Source: an uncultured Ruminococcus sp.
GTDB lineage: Bacteria > Bacillota > Clostridia > Oscillospirales > Ruminococcaceae
NCBI GenBank assembly: GCA_937926145.1
Contig: CALANW010000066.1
Span: 1-19,917, forward strand
Direction of reading: 5' to 3'
Length of the DNA: 19,917 nt
How positions within the stretch are numbered: position 1 is the first letter of the stretch; every line of letters begins with the position of its first letter. Both the position numbers and the translations under genes were made by a program. Below are positions 1-7,101 of the stretch, in pieces. Below the pieces are notes generated by a model. It was not told the origin of the DNA and searched no databases. It worked only from the letters and a program-made list of their open reading frames with translations.

Positions 1-72
1 GCGACCGTCCGTGCCGCCGCAAAAGAATTCGGAATTTCCAAATCTACGGTACATACGGTAGTTACTATTTAG
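1..72 (+). pseudogene. spoIIID: SpoIIID-like sporulation regulator, 3' fragment with early stop
   Basis: Frame 1 reads 23 residues and then TAG at 70-72. The start lies outside the window. The visible peptide contains KEFGISKSTVH, the hallmark helix-turn-helix segment of SpoIIID, the mother-cell sporulation transcription factor. In SpoIIID this segment sits near residues 25-40 and is followed by about 40 more residues, beginning roughly KDV(T/S)ERL. Here the frame ends as TVVTI and stop, with nothing recognisable downstream before the terminator at 103-149. The gene is therefore either C-terminally truncated and nonfunctional, or a divergent short HTH protein. The family match rests on one short motif. 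Confidence 0.55.
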
Positions 73-102
73 AAAATGTTATTTGGATGATAAGATAAAA
101 CA

Positions 103-149
103 AAACCGCCCTGCAAACGACGTATTATAAGCCGTTGGCAGGGCGGTTT
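103..149. terminator. Strong hairpin, probably a bidirectional terminator
   Basis: A perfect 12-bp stem pairs AAACCGCCCTGC (103-114) with GCAGGGCGGTTT (138-149), with a few further pairs inside. The minus strand continues with a T-rich run (TTTTGTTTTATC), so termination looks better for leftward transcripts. It also closes the SpoIIID fragment on the plus strand. Confidence 0.7.
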
Positions 150-167
150 GACTTATCCCTATACAAC

Positions 168-205
168 AAAAAGCATCTGTCCGGAGAGAGAACAGATGCT
201 TTTTT
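168..205 (-). terminator. Rho-independent terminator of the aminotransferase gene
   Basis: A 13-bp stem pairs AAAAAGCATCTGT (168-180) with ACAGATGCTTTTT (192-204) around an 11-nt loop. The stem is symmetrical in A and T tracts, so it can work in both directions. It lies 34 bp beyond the stop codon of the minus-strand aminotransferase. Confidence 0.8.
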
Positions 206-238
206 CTGAAAAATAGGCTTCACAAATCGGGAGATTAA

Positions 239-1513
239 TTATTTCAGAAGCCTTTCGATGCTGACAACTTTTGTGCAGAGCGACAAAACCGTAACTGCGT
301 CCTTTATCTCATCTACGGTCGCAAAAGACGGCGCAAGACGGATATTTCGGTTTTCGGGGTCGCAGCCGTGCGGATATGTTGCTCCTGCGGGGGTGAATTT
401 TACGCCGTATTCCGCGCACATATCGACTACCTGCTTTGCGCAGCCTGTCATCGTGTTGAACGATGAGAAATAGCCGCCCTTGGCGTGTGTCCAGTCGGCA
501 ACGCCGAGTCCGCCAAGCTCTTTTTCAAGCACTTCATACATCGCATCAAACTTCTGTTTGAGGATAGCACCGTGCTTTTTCATGTGCGCACGAAGTCCTG
601 CGCTATTTTTGAAGTAACGCGCATGTCGAAGCTGGTTGAGCTTGTCAGGACCGATAGTCGCGAACTTCATAAACGATCTTATATCTATAAGGTTGGCAGG
701 ACTTGCGGCAACTGCCGAAATTCCTGCACCGGGGAATGTTATTTTGCTCGTTGAACAGAATTCATATACGATGTCCGCGTTTCCTGCCTTTTCAGCTTCG
801 GAAATGATGTCGGGTATCTCGGCACATTCACCGTCAAAATTGTGAACGCAGTAAGCGTTGTCCCAGAATATCCTGAAATCCTCTGCGGCAGGCTTCAAAG
901 CGGCAAATCTGCGAACGACTTCATCGCTGTAAACAATGCCCGTCGGATTTTCGTATTTCGGAACGCACCATATTCCCTTTATCGTGCTGTCGCTCTTTAC
1001 AAGCTTTTCGATCAAGTCCATATCAGGACCGTCGTCATTCATCGGTATTGGTACAAGTGCGAAGCCGAAATGCTCGGTTATTGCGAAATGTCTGTCATAT
1101 CCTGGAACAGGACAGAGGAACTTTCTGTTCTTTATGCTCTGCCACGGCGTTGAACCGCATATCCCGTCGGTCATAGCATGGCTTATTATCTGAAACATCA
1201 GCGTAAGACTGCTGTTTCCGCCTATCAGAGTGTTCACCGAATGAGTACCCATCATGTGCGCAAGCAAACGCTTTGCCTCGGGGATTCCGTCCAGTCCGCC
1301 GTAATTGCGGCAGTCCTGACCGCTCTCGCTGTCAAGTATGCTGCTGTGGTCGAGCACATCGAGCATTTTCAGCGACAGTTCAAGCTGCTCCTTTGAAGGC
1401 TTTCCTCTCGAAAGGTCGAGCTGCTTGCTGTCCTGCGCATATTCGGCAAGCCTTTCAAGGCATTTTGCCTTTTCATAGAGAAGTGCCTGTTTGTCCATTT
1501 CCGTGTATTTCAT
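239..1513 (-). CDS. PLP-dependent class I/II aminotransferase, aspartate aminotransferase type Ic-like
   Basis: The 424-residue protein is a fold-type I pyridoxal-phosphate aminotransferase. Visible motifs are YENPTG (187-192), WDNAY with Asp218 and Tyr221 for the cofactor ring, and STSKITFPGAG with the Schiff-base lysine at Lys257. The overall pattern (LSRGKPS near the start, RNYGGLDG around 69-76) matches the divergent type Ic aspartate aminotransferase group related to the Corynebacterium AspT enzyme, rather than classical AspC. The likely reaction is transamination between glutamate/2-oxoglutarate and oxaloacetate/aspartate, in the cytosol; the substrate is inferred from family. The ATG at 1513 follows AAAGGA by 7 nt. 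It lies 90 bp downstream of 4hbD with a terminator in between, so it is reached by readthrough or by a promoter I could not identify. Confidence 0.85.
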   Translation of the reverse strand: MKYTEMDKQALLYEKAKCLERLAEYAQDSKQLDLSRGKPSKEQLELSLKMLDVLDHSSILDSESGQDCRNYGGLDGIPEAKRLLAHMMGTHSVNTLIGGNSSLTLMFQIISHAMTDGICGSTPWQSIKNRKFLCPVPGYDRHFAITEHFGFALVPIPMNDDGPDMDLIEKLVKSDSTIKGIWCVPKYENPTGIVYSDEVVRRFAALKPAAEDFRIFWDNAYCVHNFDGECAEIPDIISEAEKAGNADIVYEFCSTSKITFPGAGISAVAASPANLIDIRSFMKFATIGPDKLNQLRHARYFKNSAGLRAHMKKHGAILKQKFDAMYEVLEKELGGLGVADWTHAKGGYFSSFNTMTGCAKQVVDMCAEYGVKFTPAGATYPHGCDPENRNIRLAPSFATVDEIKDAVTVLSLCTKVVSIERLLK

Positions 1514-1534
1514 ATCGGTATCCTTTCATTTGAT

Positions 1535-1594
1535 AAAAACCGCATCGGGCGAAGCTTTCGGCGGAGGAAGCTGCCTGCTCCGCCCAATGCGTTC
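1535..1594 (-). terminator. Terminator with alternative hairpin between 4hbD and the aminotransferase
   Basis: On the minus strand a long stem pairs GCATTGGGCG with CGCCCGATGC (plus positions 1581-1590 and 1542-1551) and is followed by GGTTTTTATC. This is a good intrinsic terminator for the cat1-sucD-4hbD transcript. A second hairpin, GGCGGAG (1560-1566) with CTCCGCC (1577-1583), shares bases with the main stem, so the two cannot both form. Confidence 0.65.
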
Positions 1595-1603
1595 GGTACT
1601 GAC

Positions 1604-2719
1604 TTAATAAAGCTTGCTGTAAATGTCTATCATATCTTCTCTGCTGAGAGAAACGAAGTTGTTTGCAGTAAGTCTGCCCTGCGTTGCGATGACATTATCT
1701 GTGAATGTCGTGATATCTTCCTTGGTAACGCCGTATTCGTGGAGAGGCTTCTTCGGGAGAATGTTGTTCAGCAGTTTTTCAAGTTCATCATAAACATTCT
1801 TTACATCGCAGTGAAGAAGCTCCGCAAGATATGCGTTGAGATGTGCGATCTCGCCGTCCTGCTTCTTTTCCATGTACTTGTTGAGAACGCCCGTGAAAAT
1901 TGCGTAGTTGCTCTCACCGTGCGGGACGTGATATGTGCCGCCGAGAGGATAGCTCATTGCGTGAACTGCTGCACAGCCTGCCGTGCCGAATGCGAAGCCT
2001 GCCATATTTGAAGCGGTGAGGAAGTCACCCATAAGCTCGGGCAGCTTATCCATACCCTCTTTTACAAGCTTCTGATAACCAGTGATTATCATTTCGATAG
2101 CCTTATAGCCCATAAGCTTCGTGTAAACAGTTGCCTTAGGCGAGAGCGAGGATTCAACAGCGTGAACGAGCGCATCGATTGAGCTTGTTCCGAAAACCTT
2201 CAGCGGAAGCTTTGCAAGCAGCTCGGGAACGAGTACAGCATAATCGGCAAACATACTTTCCGATGTAAGTCCCATTTTTACGCCAAGTCTTGTGCGGTTG
2301 ATAATGGAAATGTTCGTGACTTCGCTGCCAGTGCCGCAGGTAGTCGGGATAATTATGAGCGTGTGAAGCTTTTTAAGGCTGTCCTTGTTGTCGTAAAGGC
2401 TGTCAACGGAGCTGCCGTCCGATACGGAAAGCACCTTGGCAATGTCAATTACCGTTCCGCCGCCGATCGCAACAACACGGTCGAACTTCTTCTTTGAAGC
2501 TGCGTTTATTATCGCATCGACCATAGTGTCGGTAGGCTCACCGCCGCCGAATTCTTCCTGATAAATGACCTGCGCACCGCACTTGTTGCTGTCGGAGTAA
2601 GGGTCATAAATGTAGCGGTTGGTGAGAATAAGATCATTGCCGTTTATCTTGAATTCTTCGGCAAATGCCTTAAAGGTATCGAATTTATAAAGCTTCGGGC
2701 GAAAAATGATCTGTTCCAT
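1604..2719 (-). CDS. 4hbD: 4-hydroxybutyrate dehydrogenase (iron-type alcohol dehydrogenase)
   Basis: This group III (iron-containing) alcohol dehydrogenase of 371 residues reduces succinate semialdehyde to 4-hydroxybutyrate with NAD(P)H. Visible motifs are the dinucleotide site GGGTVID (86-92), PTTCGTGSEV (125-134), and metal ligands Asp182, His186, His253 and His267 in the expected order. The open frame runs further upstream to 2941, but that part overlaps sucD. The ATG at 2719 has AAAGGAAG just upstream and begins MEQIIFRPK, a normal start for this family. It lies 43 bp after sucD. The gene order cat1-sucD-4hbD parallels the succinate operon of Clostridium kluyveri, which supports 4-hydroxybutyrate dehydrogenase over a general alcohol dehydrogenase. 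Confidence 0.88.
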   Translation of the reverse strand: MEQIIFRPKLYKFDTFKAFAEEFKINGNDLILTNRYIYDPYSDSNKCGAQVIYQEEFGGGEPTDTMVDAIINAASKKKFDRVVAIGGGTVIDIAKVLSVSDGSSVDSLYDNKDSLKKLHTLIIIPTTCGTGSEVTNISIINRTRLGVKMGLTSESMFADYAVLVPELLAKLPLKVFGTSSIDALVHAVESSLSPKATVYTKLMGYKAIEMIITGYQKLVKEGMDKLPELMGDFLTASNMAGFAFGTAGCAAVHAMSYPLGGTYHVPHGESNYAIFTGVLNKYMEKKQDGEIAHLNAYLAELLHCDVKNVYDELEKLLNNILPKKPLHEYGVTKEDITTFTDNVIATQGRLTANNFVSLSREDMIDIYSKLY

Positions 2720-2762
2720 ATAAAAGCTTCCTTTCTTTAATTTATGTCCGTGAGATTTTGGA

Positions 2763-4139
2763 TTATTCAGCCCAGATCTGCTCATCTGTAGGAACAACTG
2801 CGTCCTTGTTGTAAAGACCGATCTGAGATACGTTGATAAGATGTGTGTAGTTGAGGTTTTCGGAAATACTGTTATTTCCCCAAGATCCGCAGCCGAGCGT
2901 TGTAGTCGGAGCAAAGCCGTTGTAAAGGCTTCCGCCTGCACCCGTTGATGACGGCTGATTTACGATAAGACGGCTTACTGTAAGCTTTTCGCCTGCATAC
3001 TTGATGTGATCCATATTGTGGCTGTGGATAGAAGCCGTGTGACCCTTGCCCTCGAAATCAAGGTCGGTCTGTGCAAGCTTTACAGCGTCCTCAAATGTAT
3101 CATAAGCGGCTGTTATCATAACAGGACACATCTTTTCACGGCAAAGCGGCTCATCTGTGCCGATGCTTCTTGCCTTGATAAGTATCATCTTTGTATCTTC
3201 GGGAACGCTTACGCCTGCAAGTGCAGCGATAGTCTGAACGCTCTGGCCTACAACCTTTCTGTTGATAGGACCATTCTCGGGGAAGATAGCGTCTGCGAAC
3301 TTCTTTGCCGTTTCAGCATCTTCAACATAGAAAACATGGTTCTTCTTGAATACATCAATAGCCTTGTCAAAGGATTCCTTAGGAAGAAGTACACACTGTT
3401 CACCCGAGCAGATGATACCGTTATCGAAGATACGTCCGCTGATGATCTTCGGGATAGCGTCTTCAAGGTCAACATCACGGTCAACAATAACCTGAACGTT
3501 GCCCGGGCCAACGCCGAGTGCAGGCTTGCCGCTGGAGTAAGCCGACTTTACCATTGCGCCGCCGCCTGTTGCAACAACAACATCTACGCTCTGCATAAGA
3601 GCCGTTGTTGCGTCCATCGAGCATTTTTCAACTGTCTGAACGAGATCTTCGGGGAGTCCAAGCTTTGCAAGTTCTGCACGGAAGAGGTCGATAACATACT
3701 TGTTTGTCTTCTGTGCTCTCGGGTGAGGAGCAACGATGATAGCATTCTGACCCTTGAGGGCGAACATCGCATTGCACATCGGTGTTACAACAGGGTTCGT
3801 TACAGGAGTTACCGAACCAACAACACCCTTTGCCTTTGCAACACGGATAATGCCCGTTTCCTTGTCCTCACCGATGATGCCGACCGACTTCTTGCCTTTA
3901 AGGCTGTTCCAGATGCACTTGGACTTGCCGTGGCACTTTGCTACCTTGTCAGCATAAACGCCCATTCCGCTCTCTTCAACTGCCATTTTTGCAAGCTCCT
4001 CCGCACGGTCATATACAACCTTGCCGATCGCTCTTACAGCAGCGTCCGTCTTTTCCTGAGAAAACTTTTCAAATTCTTTCTGAGCAACTCTTGCCTTTGC
4101 AATAAGCTCATTTACCATATTTACAGCCTGTTCGTCCAT
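2763..4139 (-). CDS. sucD: CoA-acylating succinate semialdehyde dehydrogenase
   Basis: This 458-residue CoA-acylating aldehyde dehydrogenase reduces succinyl-CoA to succinate semialdehyde and releases CoA. The catalytic cysteine is in FDNGIICSGEQ (Cys244), and GVGPGNV (209-215) and ATGGGAMV are typical of the acetaldehyde/succinate semialdehyde CoA-dehydrogenase group that includes the N-terminal half of AdhE. There is no C-terminal alcohol dehydrogenase domain; that activity is supplied by the separate 4hbD next door. The frame extends to an ATG at 4154, but a perfect GGAGG (4148-4152) lies 8 nt before the ATG at 4139, while the upstream ATG has no ribosome site, so 4139 is chosen. It starts 27 bp after cat1, so the two are cotranscribed. 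Substrate choice comes from the neighbours; sequence alone would also allow acetaldehyde. Confidence 0.87.
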   Translation of the reverse strand: MDEQAVNMVNELIAKARVAQKEFEKFSQEKTDAAVRAIGKVVYDRAEELAKMAVEESGMGVYADKVAKCHGKSKCIWNSLKGKKSVGIIGEDKETGIIRVAKAKGVVGSVTPVTNPVVTPMCNAMFALKGQNAIIVAPHPRAQKTNKYVIDLFRAELAKLGLPEDLVQTVEKCSMDATTALMQSVDVVVATGGGAMVKSAYSSGKPALGVGPGNVQVIVDRDVDLEDAIPKIISGRIFDNGIICSGEQCVLLPKESFDKAIDVFKKNHVFYVEDAETAKKFADAIFPENGPINRKVVGQSVQTIAALAGVSVPEDTKMILIKARSIGTDEPLCREKMCPVMITAAYDTFEDAVKLAQTDLDFEGKGHTASIHSHNMDHIKYAGEKLTVSRLIVNQPSSTGAGGSLYNGFAPTTTLGCGSWGNNSISENLNYTHLINVSQIGLYNKDAVVPTDEQIWAE

Positions 4140-4166
4140 TGTTTTATCCTCCATATCAAATTAGAT

Positions 4167-5657
4167 TTATATTGCTTTCTTGAAATTAACAGCAGCCTGC
4201 AAGTCAACAGGGTTTTCCTTGTATTTGCATGAAGCTTCTGCATTTTCAAGATATTCATGAAGCGCCTTGCGGAACTTCGGGTGTGCGCATTTATCGATTA
4301 TGAGGTTTGCCCTTGCGATGGGGTCAAGTCCTCTGAGATCTGCAACGCCCTGCTCTGTGATGAGAGCGTGTATCTCGTGGATAGTGTGGTCAACGTGGCT
4401 TACCTGCGGAACGATGCAGGATAGCATTCCGTCCTTTGCAGTCGATTTTGTGATGAATATCGAAAGTCCCGCATTCTGGCAATAATCTCCCGAGCCTCCG
4501 ACACCGTTCATAAGACGGCTGCCGTCTATGTAGGAAGAATTTGTGTTGCCGTAAATATCAGCCTCGATGACTGTGTTTATCGCAATAACTCCAAGTCGTC
4601 TTATGACTTCGGGGTGATTGCTTATCTCCTGCGGTCTGAGGATTATGTGGTCACGGTATTTTTCAAAGTTTTTGAAGAATTCGTCACGCTTATCCCAAGA
4701 TATCGTGAGCGAAGTTCCCGATGCGTAATCAACTTTTCCTGCATCGATAAGATCGAATATAGAATTCTGAAGCACCTCGGAATAAACCGTAAGATGTTCA
4801 AAATCGGACTTCGCAAGTCCCTCGAGAACTGCGTTCGAAACACTTCCCACACCTGCCTGAAGCGGCGGAAGCGGATCGCATAATCTTCCTTGTTCAACTT
4901 CGCTGTGGAGGAAGCCGATAAGGTTTGCAGCCATGCTCCTGAATTCATCATCAACGGGCGAAACCGTTCTTCCGTTATCGGGAATGTTGCTTTCAACCAC
5001 CGCAACGACCTTTGAGGGGTCGCACTTTATATAAGGTGTTCCGATGCGGTCGTTTACCTTTGTAATAGGTATCGGCTGAGTGTGCGGCGGACGTTCGGGT
5101 GAATATACATCGTGAACGCCCTCGATGCACTTCGGAACAAAGGTGTTTACTTCAATTATTATCTTATCTGCGGCTTCGGCGTAAATGTTTGAAGTTCCGA
5201 CCGATGTTGTCGGGATAATATTTCCGTTTTCATCAATTGCCGCAGCTTCGATTATCGCAAGGTCAATGTGATTCAAAAATCCATTCTTGATCCAAACCGG
5301 CATCTGACCGAGCGGAACATCATGATAGGAAATTTTGCCGTCATTGATCGCATTTCGCAGATCCTTGTTCGTCTGATACGGCATTCTTGCTTTGAGTGCG
5401 CCTGCCCTTGTAAGCTCGCCGTCAAATTCTTCGCCGAGCGATGCACCCGAGTAAACGGTAAGATCAAGCTTTTCGCCGTTTCTTGCACGTTCCGCAAGTG
5501 CGCCCGCAACAGCCTTAGGATAACCTGCTATCGTGAAGCCGCTTACGCCGAGCGTCATATTCGGACGTACGAACTCCGCCGCTTTTTCCGCGCTCATTAT
5601 TTTGCTTCTGTATGCAGGATAACGTATCCTGCCGAGAAATTCATCATTCGATCCCAT
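4167..5657 (-). CDS. cat1: Succinyl-CoA:acetate CoA-transferase (Cat1-type)
   Basis: This 496-residue acetyl-CoA hydrolase/transferase-family protein activates succinate by moving CoA from acetyl-CoA, giving succinyl-CoA and acetate. The catalytic glutamate is in VYSEVLQNS (Glu294), which forms the glutamyl-CoA thioester. The C-terminal half has GSGDYCQNAG and VDHTIHEIHALITEQGVADLRG-like family motifs (about 394-460). It is full length for the family (about 500). The ATG at 5657 has AAGGAG 8-10 nt upstream. It is the first gene of the succinate-to-4-hydroxybutyrate operon and is read from a clear promoter at 5714-5742. It faces a LysR regulator and shares with it a control region containing palindromes. 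A related 4-hydroxybutyrate CoA-transferase would be the main alternative, but position in front of sucD favours Cat1. Confidence 0.86.
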   Translation of the reverse strand: MGSNDEFLGRIRYPAYRSKIMSAEKAAEFVRPNMTLGVSGFTIAGYPKAVAGALAERARNGEKLDLTVYSGASLGEEFDGELTRAGALKARMPYQTNKDLRNAINDGKISYHDVPLGQMPVWIKNGFLNHIDLAIIEAAAIDENGNIIPTTSVGTSNIYAEAADKIIIEVNTFVPKCIEGVHDVYSPERPPHTQPIPITKVNDRIGTPYIKCDPSKVVAVVESNIPDNGRTVSPVDDEFRSMAANLIGFLHSEVEQGRLCDPLPPLQAGVGSVSNAVLEGLAKSDFEHLTVYSEVLQNSIFDLIDAGKVDYASGTSLTISWDKRDEFFKNFEKYRDHIILRPQEISNHPEVIRRLGVIAINTVIEADIYGNTNSSYIDGSRLMNGVGGSGDYCQNAGLSIFITKSTAKDGMLSCIVPQVSHVDHTIHEIHALITEQGVADLRGLDPIARANLIIDKCAHPKFRKALHEYLENAEASCKYKENPVDLQAAVNFKKAI

Positions 5658-5713
5658 ACGATCTTCTCCTTAATAATCATTAGAACCAAGCCGCTTTCGT
5701 TCTTACAAGTATC

Positions 5714-5742
5714 ATTATAGCCTGCTTTTATCTATATGTAAA
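5714..5742 (-). promoter_or_regulatory. Sigma-A promoter of the cat1-sucD-4hbD operon
   Basis: Read on the minus strand: -35 TTTACA (5737-5742), 17-bp spacer, perfect -10 TATAAT (5714-5719). Transcription would begin near 5707, about 50 bp before the cat1 ATG. Confidence 0.75.
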
Positions 5743-5749
5743 TTGTAAA

Positions 5750-5786
5750 TTAAGCATATCATTTATGCGTTTTTGATATGGCTTAA
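5750..5786. promoter_or_regulatory. Candidate LysR operator (imperfect dyad) upstream of the cat1 promoter
   Basis: TTAAGCATATCA (5750-5761) is repeated inverted as TGATATGGCTTAA (5774-5786), with one extra base. The dyad centre is near -61 relative to the inferred cat1 start, which is where LysR-type activators usually bind, and it touches the upstream edge of the -35 box. The binding protein is inferred from the divergent LysR gene. Confidence 0.5.
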
Positions 5787-5794
5787 AAGTACCG

Positions 5795-5807
5795 TTTATG
5801 TCATAAA
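5795..5807. promoter_or_regulatory. Perfect 13-bp palindrome with LysR-box geometry
   Basis: TTTATGTCATAAA is a perfect palindrome around a central base and fits the T-N11-A rule of LysR boxes. It lies 14 bp upstream of the -35 box of the lysR promoter, so it may serve autoregulation as well as the operon. Confidence 0.5.
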
Positions 5808-5821
5808 ATGATTATTAACTA

Positions 5822-5850
5822 TTGATTTTACGAAAGAAATAATATATAAT
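5822..5850 (+). promoter_or_regulatory. Promoter of the lysR-type gene
   Basis: -35 TTGATT (5822-5827), 17-bp spacer, -10 TATAAT (5845-5850). The transcript would begin near 5857 and carry a leader of about 220 nt that contains the whole MITE hairpin. A second TATAAT at 5999-6004, created at the MITE edge, has no good -35 box. Confidence 0.6.
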
Positions 5851-5894
5851 GTTTACGAAAACCAGATCGGTACAGACCGTTCATTTCGCCGCTT

Positions 5895-6000
5895 TTATAC
5901 TAAACACCATTTAAAATTTGGAAAAAATCAAGCCGACAATCTCGGATATATTGGATTTCGGCGCAGATTTTTTCCTATATTTTATTGGTGTTTAGTATTA
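5895..6000. mobile_element. 100-bp MITE with TTA target duplication
   Basis: The element runs 5898-5997. Its termini are TACTAAACACCA and TGGTGTTTAGTA; the inverted arms continue inward for about 33 bp with few mismatches (GGAAAAAATC against GATTTTTTCC), and GCCGA and TCGGC pair near the middle, so the whole element folds into one hairpin. It is flanked by a 3-bp direct repeat TTA (5895-5897, 5998-6000). It encodes no protein and sits in the leader of the lysR gene. Classification as a MITE follows from the inverted repeats plus target duplication; the parent transposase is not in the window. Confidence 0.75.
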
Positions 6001-6076
6001 TAATGAACGAAACCGCTGTCATCTGCTTTTTAAAAACAGCAGAGATCATTTTTCAATAAATTTTTTGGAGGAAACA

Positions 6077-6982
6077 ATGACACTTCAGCAGTTAAAATAT
6101 GTAATAACCGTAGCCGAGTGCGGCAATATCACCGAAGCGGCGGAAAAACTTTTTATCGCACAGCCGAGCCTTACTTCGGCTATACACAGCATTGAGGACG
6201 AAATGGGCATCACCGCTTTTATCCGCTCCAATAAAGGCGTTGAGCTTACCCGTGACGGCGAAGTCCTGCTTTCGTATGCAAGGCAGGTGCTTGAACAAGC
6301 CGACCTTATGACAGAGCATTTCAAAGGCGAACATTCGCAGAAACCGCATTTCAGCGTTTCCTGCCAGCACTATTCCTTCGCCGTAAATGCTTTCATCGAC
6401 GTTATCCGAAAATACAACGCCGATTCCTACAGCTTTACCCTCCGCGAAACGCAGACCTACGAGATAATCGACGATGTATCGCTCGGCAGAAGCGAGATCG
6501 GCATTTTATATCTTAGCGAGCATAACGAATCTGTCCTCTCAAAGCTTATCCAGAAAAGCGACCTTGTTTTTGAGGAAATCTACCGCGCAAAACCGCACGT
6601 TTTCATCTCGGGCGAACACCCACTTGCGAATAAAAATATGATAACGGTCAAAGACCTGAAACCTTACCCTTATCTCGTGTTTGAGCAGGGAAAACACAAC
6701 TCTTTCTACTTCTCGGAGGAGTTCTTAAGCTCTCTCGAACTGCCGAAAAACATAATGGTGCGCGACAGAGCAACGCTTTTCAACCTGCTGATAGGTCTGA
6801 ACGGCTTCACCGTCAGCTCGGGTATAATCGACTCAAAGCTGAACGGCGAAAACATCATCGCAAGACCGCTCGAATCGGACTGCTATATGAAAATAGGCAT
6901 CGTCACAAAGAAAAATTTCATCTTGAGCCGCTACGGAAAAAGTTATCTCGAACAACTGAAAGTACATTTGTCAATAGACTGA
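6077..6982 (+). CDS. LysR-family transcriptional regulator of the succinate operon (inferred)
   Basis: The 301-residue protein has the standard LysR layout: an N-terminal winged HTH (about 1-60, recognition segment QPSLTSAIHSIE at 29-40), a linker helix, and a periplasmic-binding-like effector domain (about 90-295). The frame can be opened at a TTG at 6065, but GGAGG (6067-6071) sits 5 nt before the ATG at 6077, which is the real start. It is divergent from cat1-sucD-4hbD and the two share a control region with LysR-like palindromes, so control of succinate/4-hydroxybutyrate metabolism is likely. The effector cannot be read from sequence. Its leader carries a MITE hairpin. Confidence 0.88.
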   Translation: MTLQQLKYVITVAECGNITEAAEKLFIAQPSLTSAIHSIEDEMGITAFIRSNKGVELTRDGEVLLSYARQVLEQADLMTEHFKGEHSQKPHFSVSCQHYSFAVNAFIDVIRKYNADSYSFTLRETQTYEIIDDVSLGRSEIGILYLSEHNESVLSKLIQKSDLVFEEIYRAKPHVFISGEHPLANKNMITVKDLKPYPYLVFEQGKHNSFYFSEEFLSSLELPKNIMVRDRATLFNLLIGLNGFTVSSGIIDSKLNGENIIARPLESDCYMKIGIVTKKNFILSRYGKSYLEQLKVHLSID

Positions 6983-7011
6983 AGCTATGATTAAAGCATA
7001 TTTAAATGTAT

Positions 7012-7040
7012 TTTACTATCCTCTCTTTTTATGATATACT
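7012..7040 (+). promoter_or_regulatory. Promoter of the methionine synthase-like gene
   Basis: -35 TTTACT (7012-7017), 17-bp spacer, -10 TATACT (7035-7040). The leader that follows holds a small hairpin, CAATTC (7051-7056) with GAATTG (7062-7067), before the AGAGG ribosome site. There is no room for a typical S-box or T-box leader. Confidence 0.6.
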
Positions 7041-7101
7041 CTAAACACAGCAATTCAATCGGAATTGAGAATTATGAATATGAAAAAGAGAGGTAATAAA
7101 A

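Noticed and set aside
2720..2941. N-terminal extension of the 4hbD frame by 74 codons
   Set aside because: It overlaps the end of sucD; the ATG at 2719 has a good ribosome site and gives the normal family N-terminus.
3006..4232. 408-codon plus-strand open frame opposite sucD
   Set aside because: It is antisense to a well-supported gene, has no ribosome site, shows no recognisable motif and has a Cys/Leu/Arg-rich composition typical of a shadow frame.
5743..5760. Rex-type redox operator near TTGTAAATTAA upstream of cat1
   Set aside because: Only half of a Rex-like site is visible and the symmetric partner is missing; the LysR-type dyad explains the region better.
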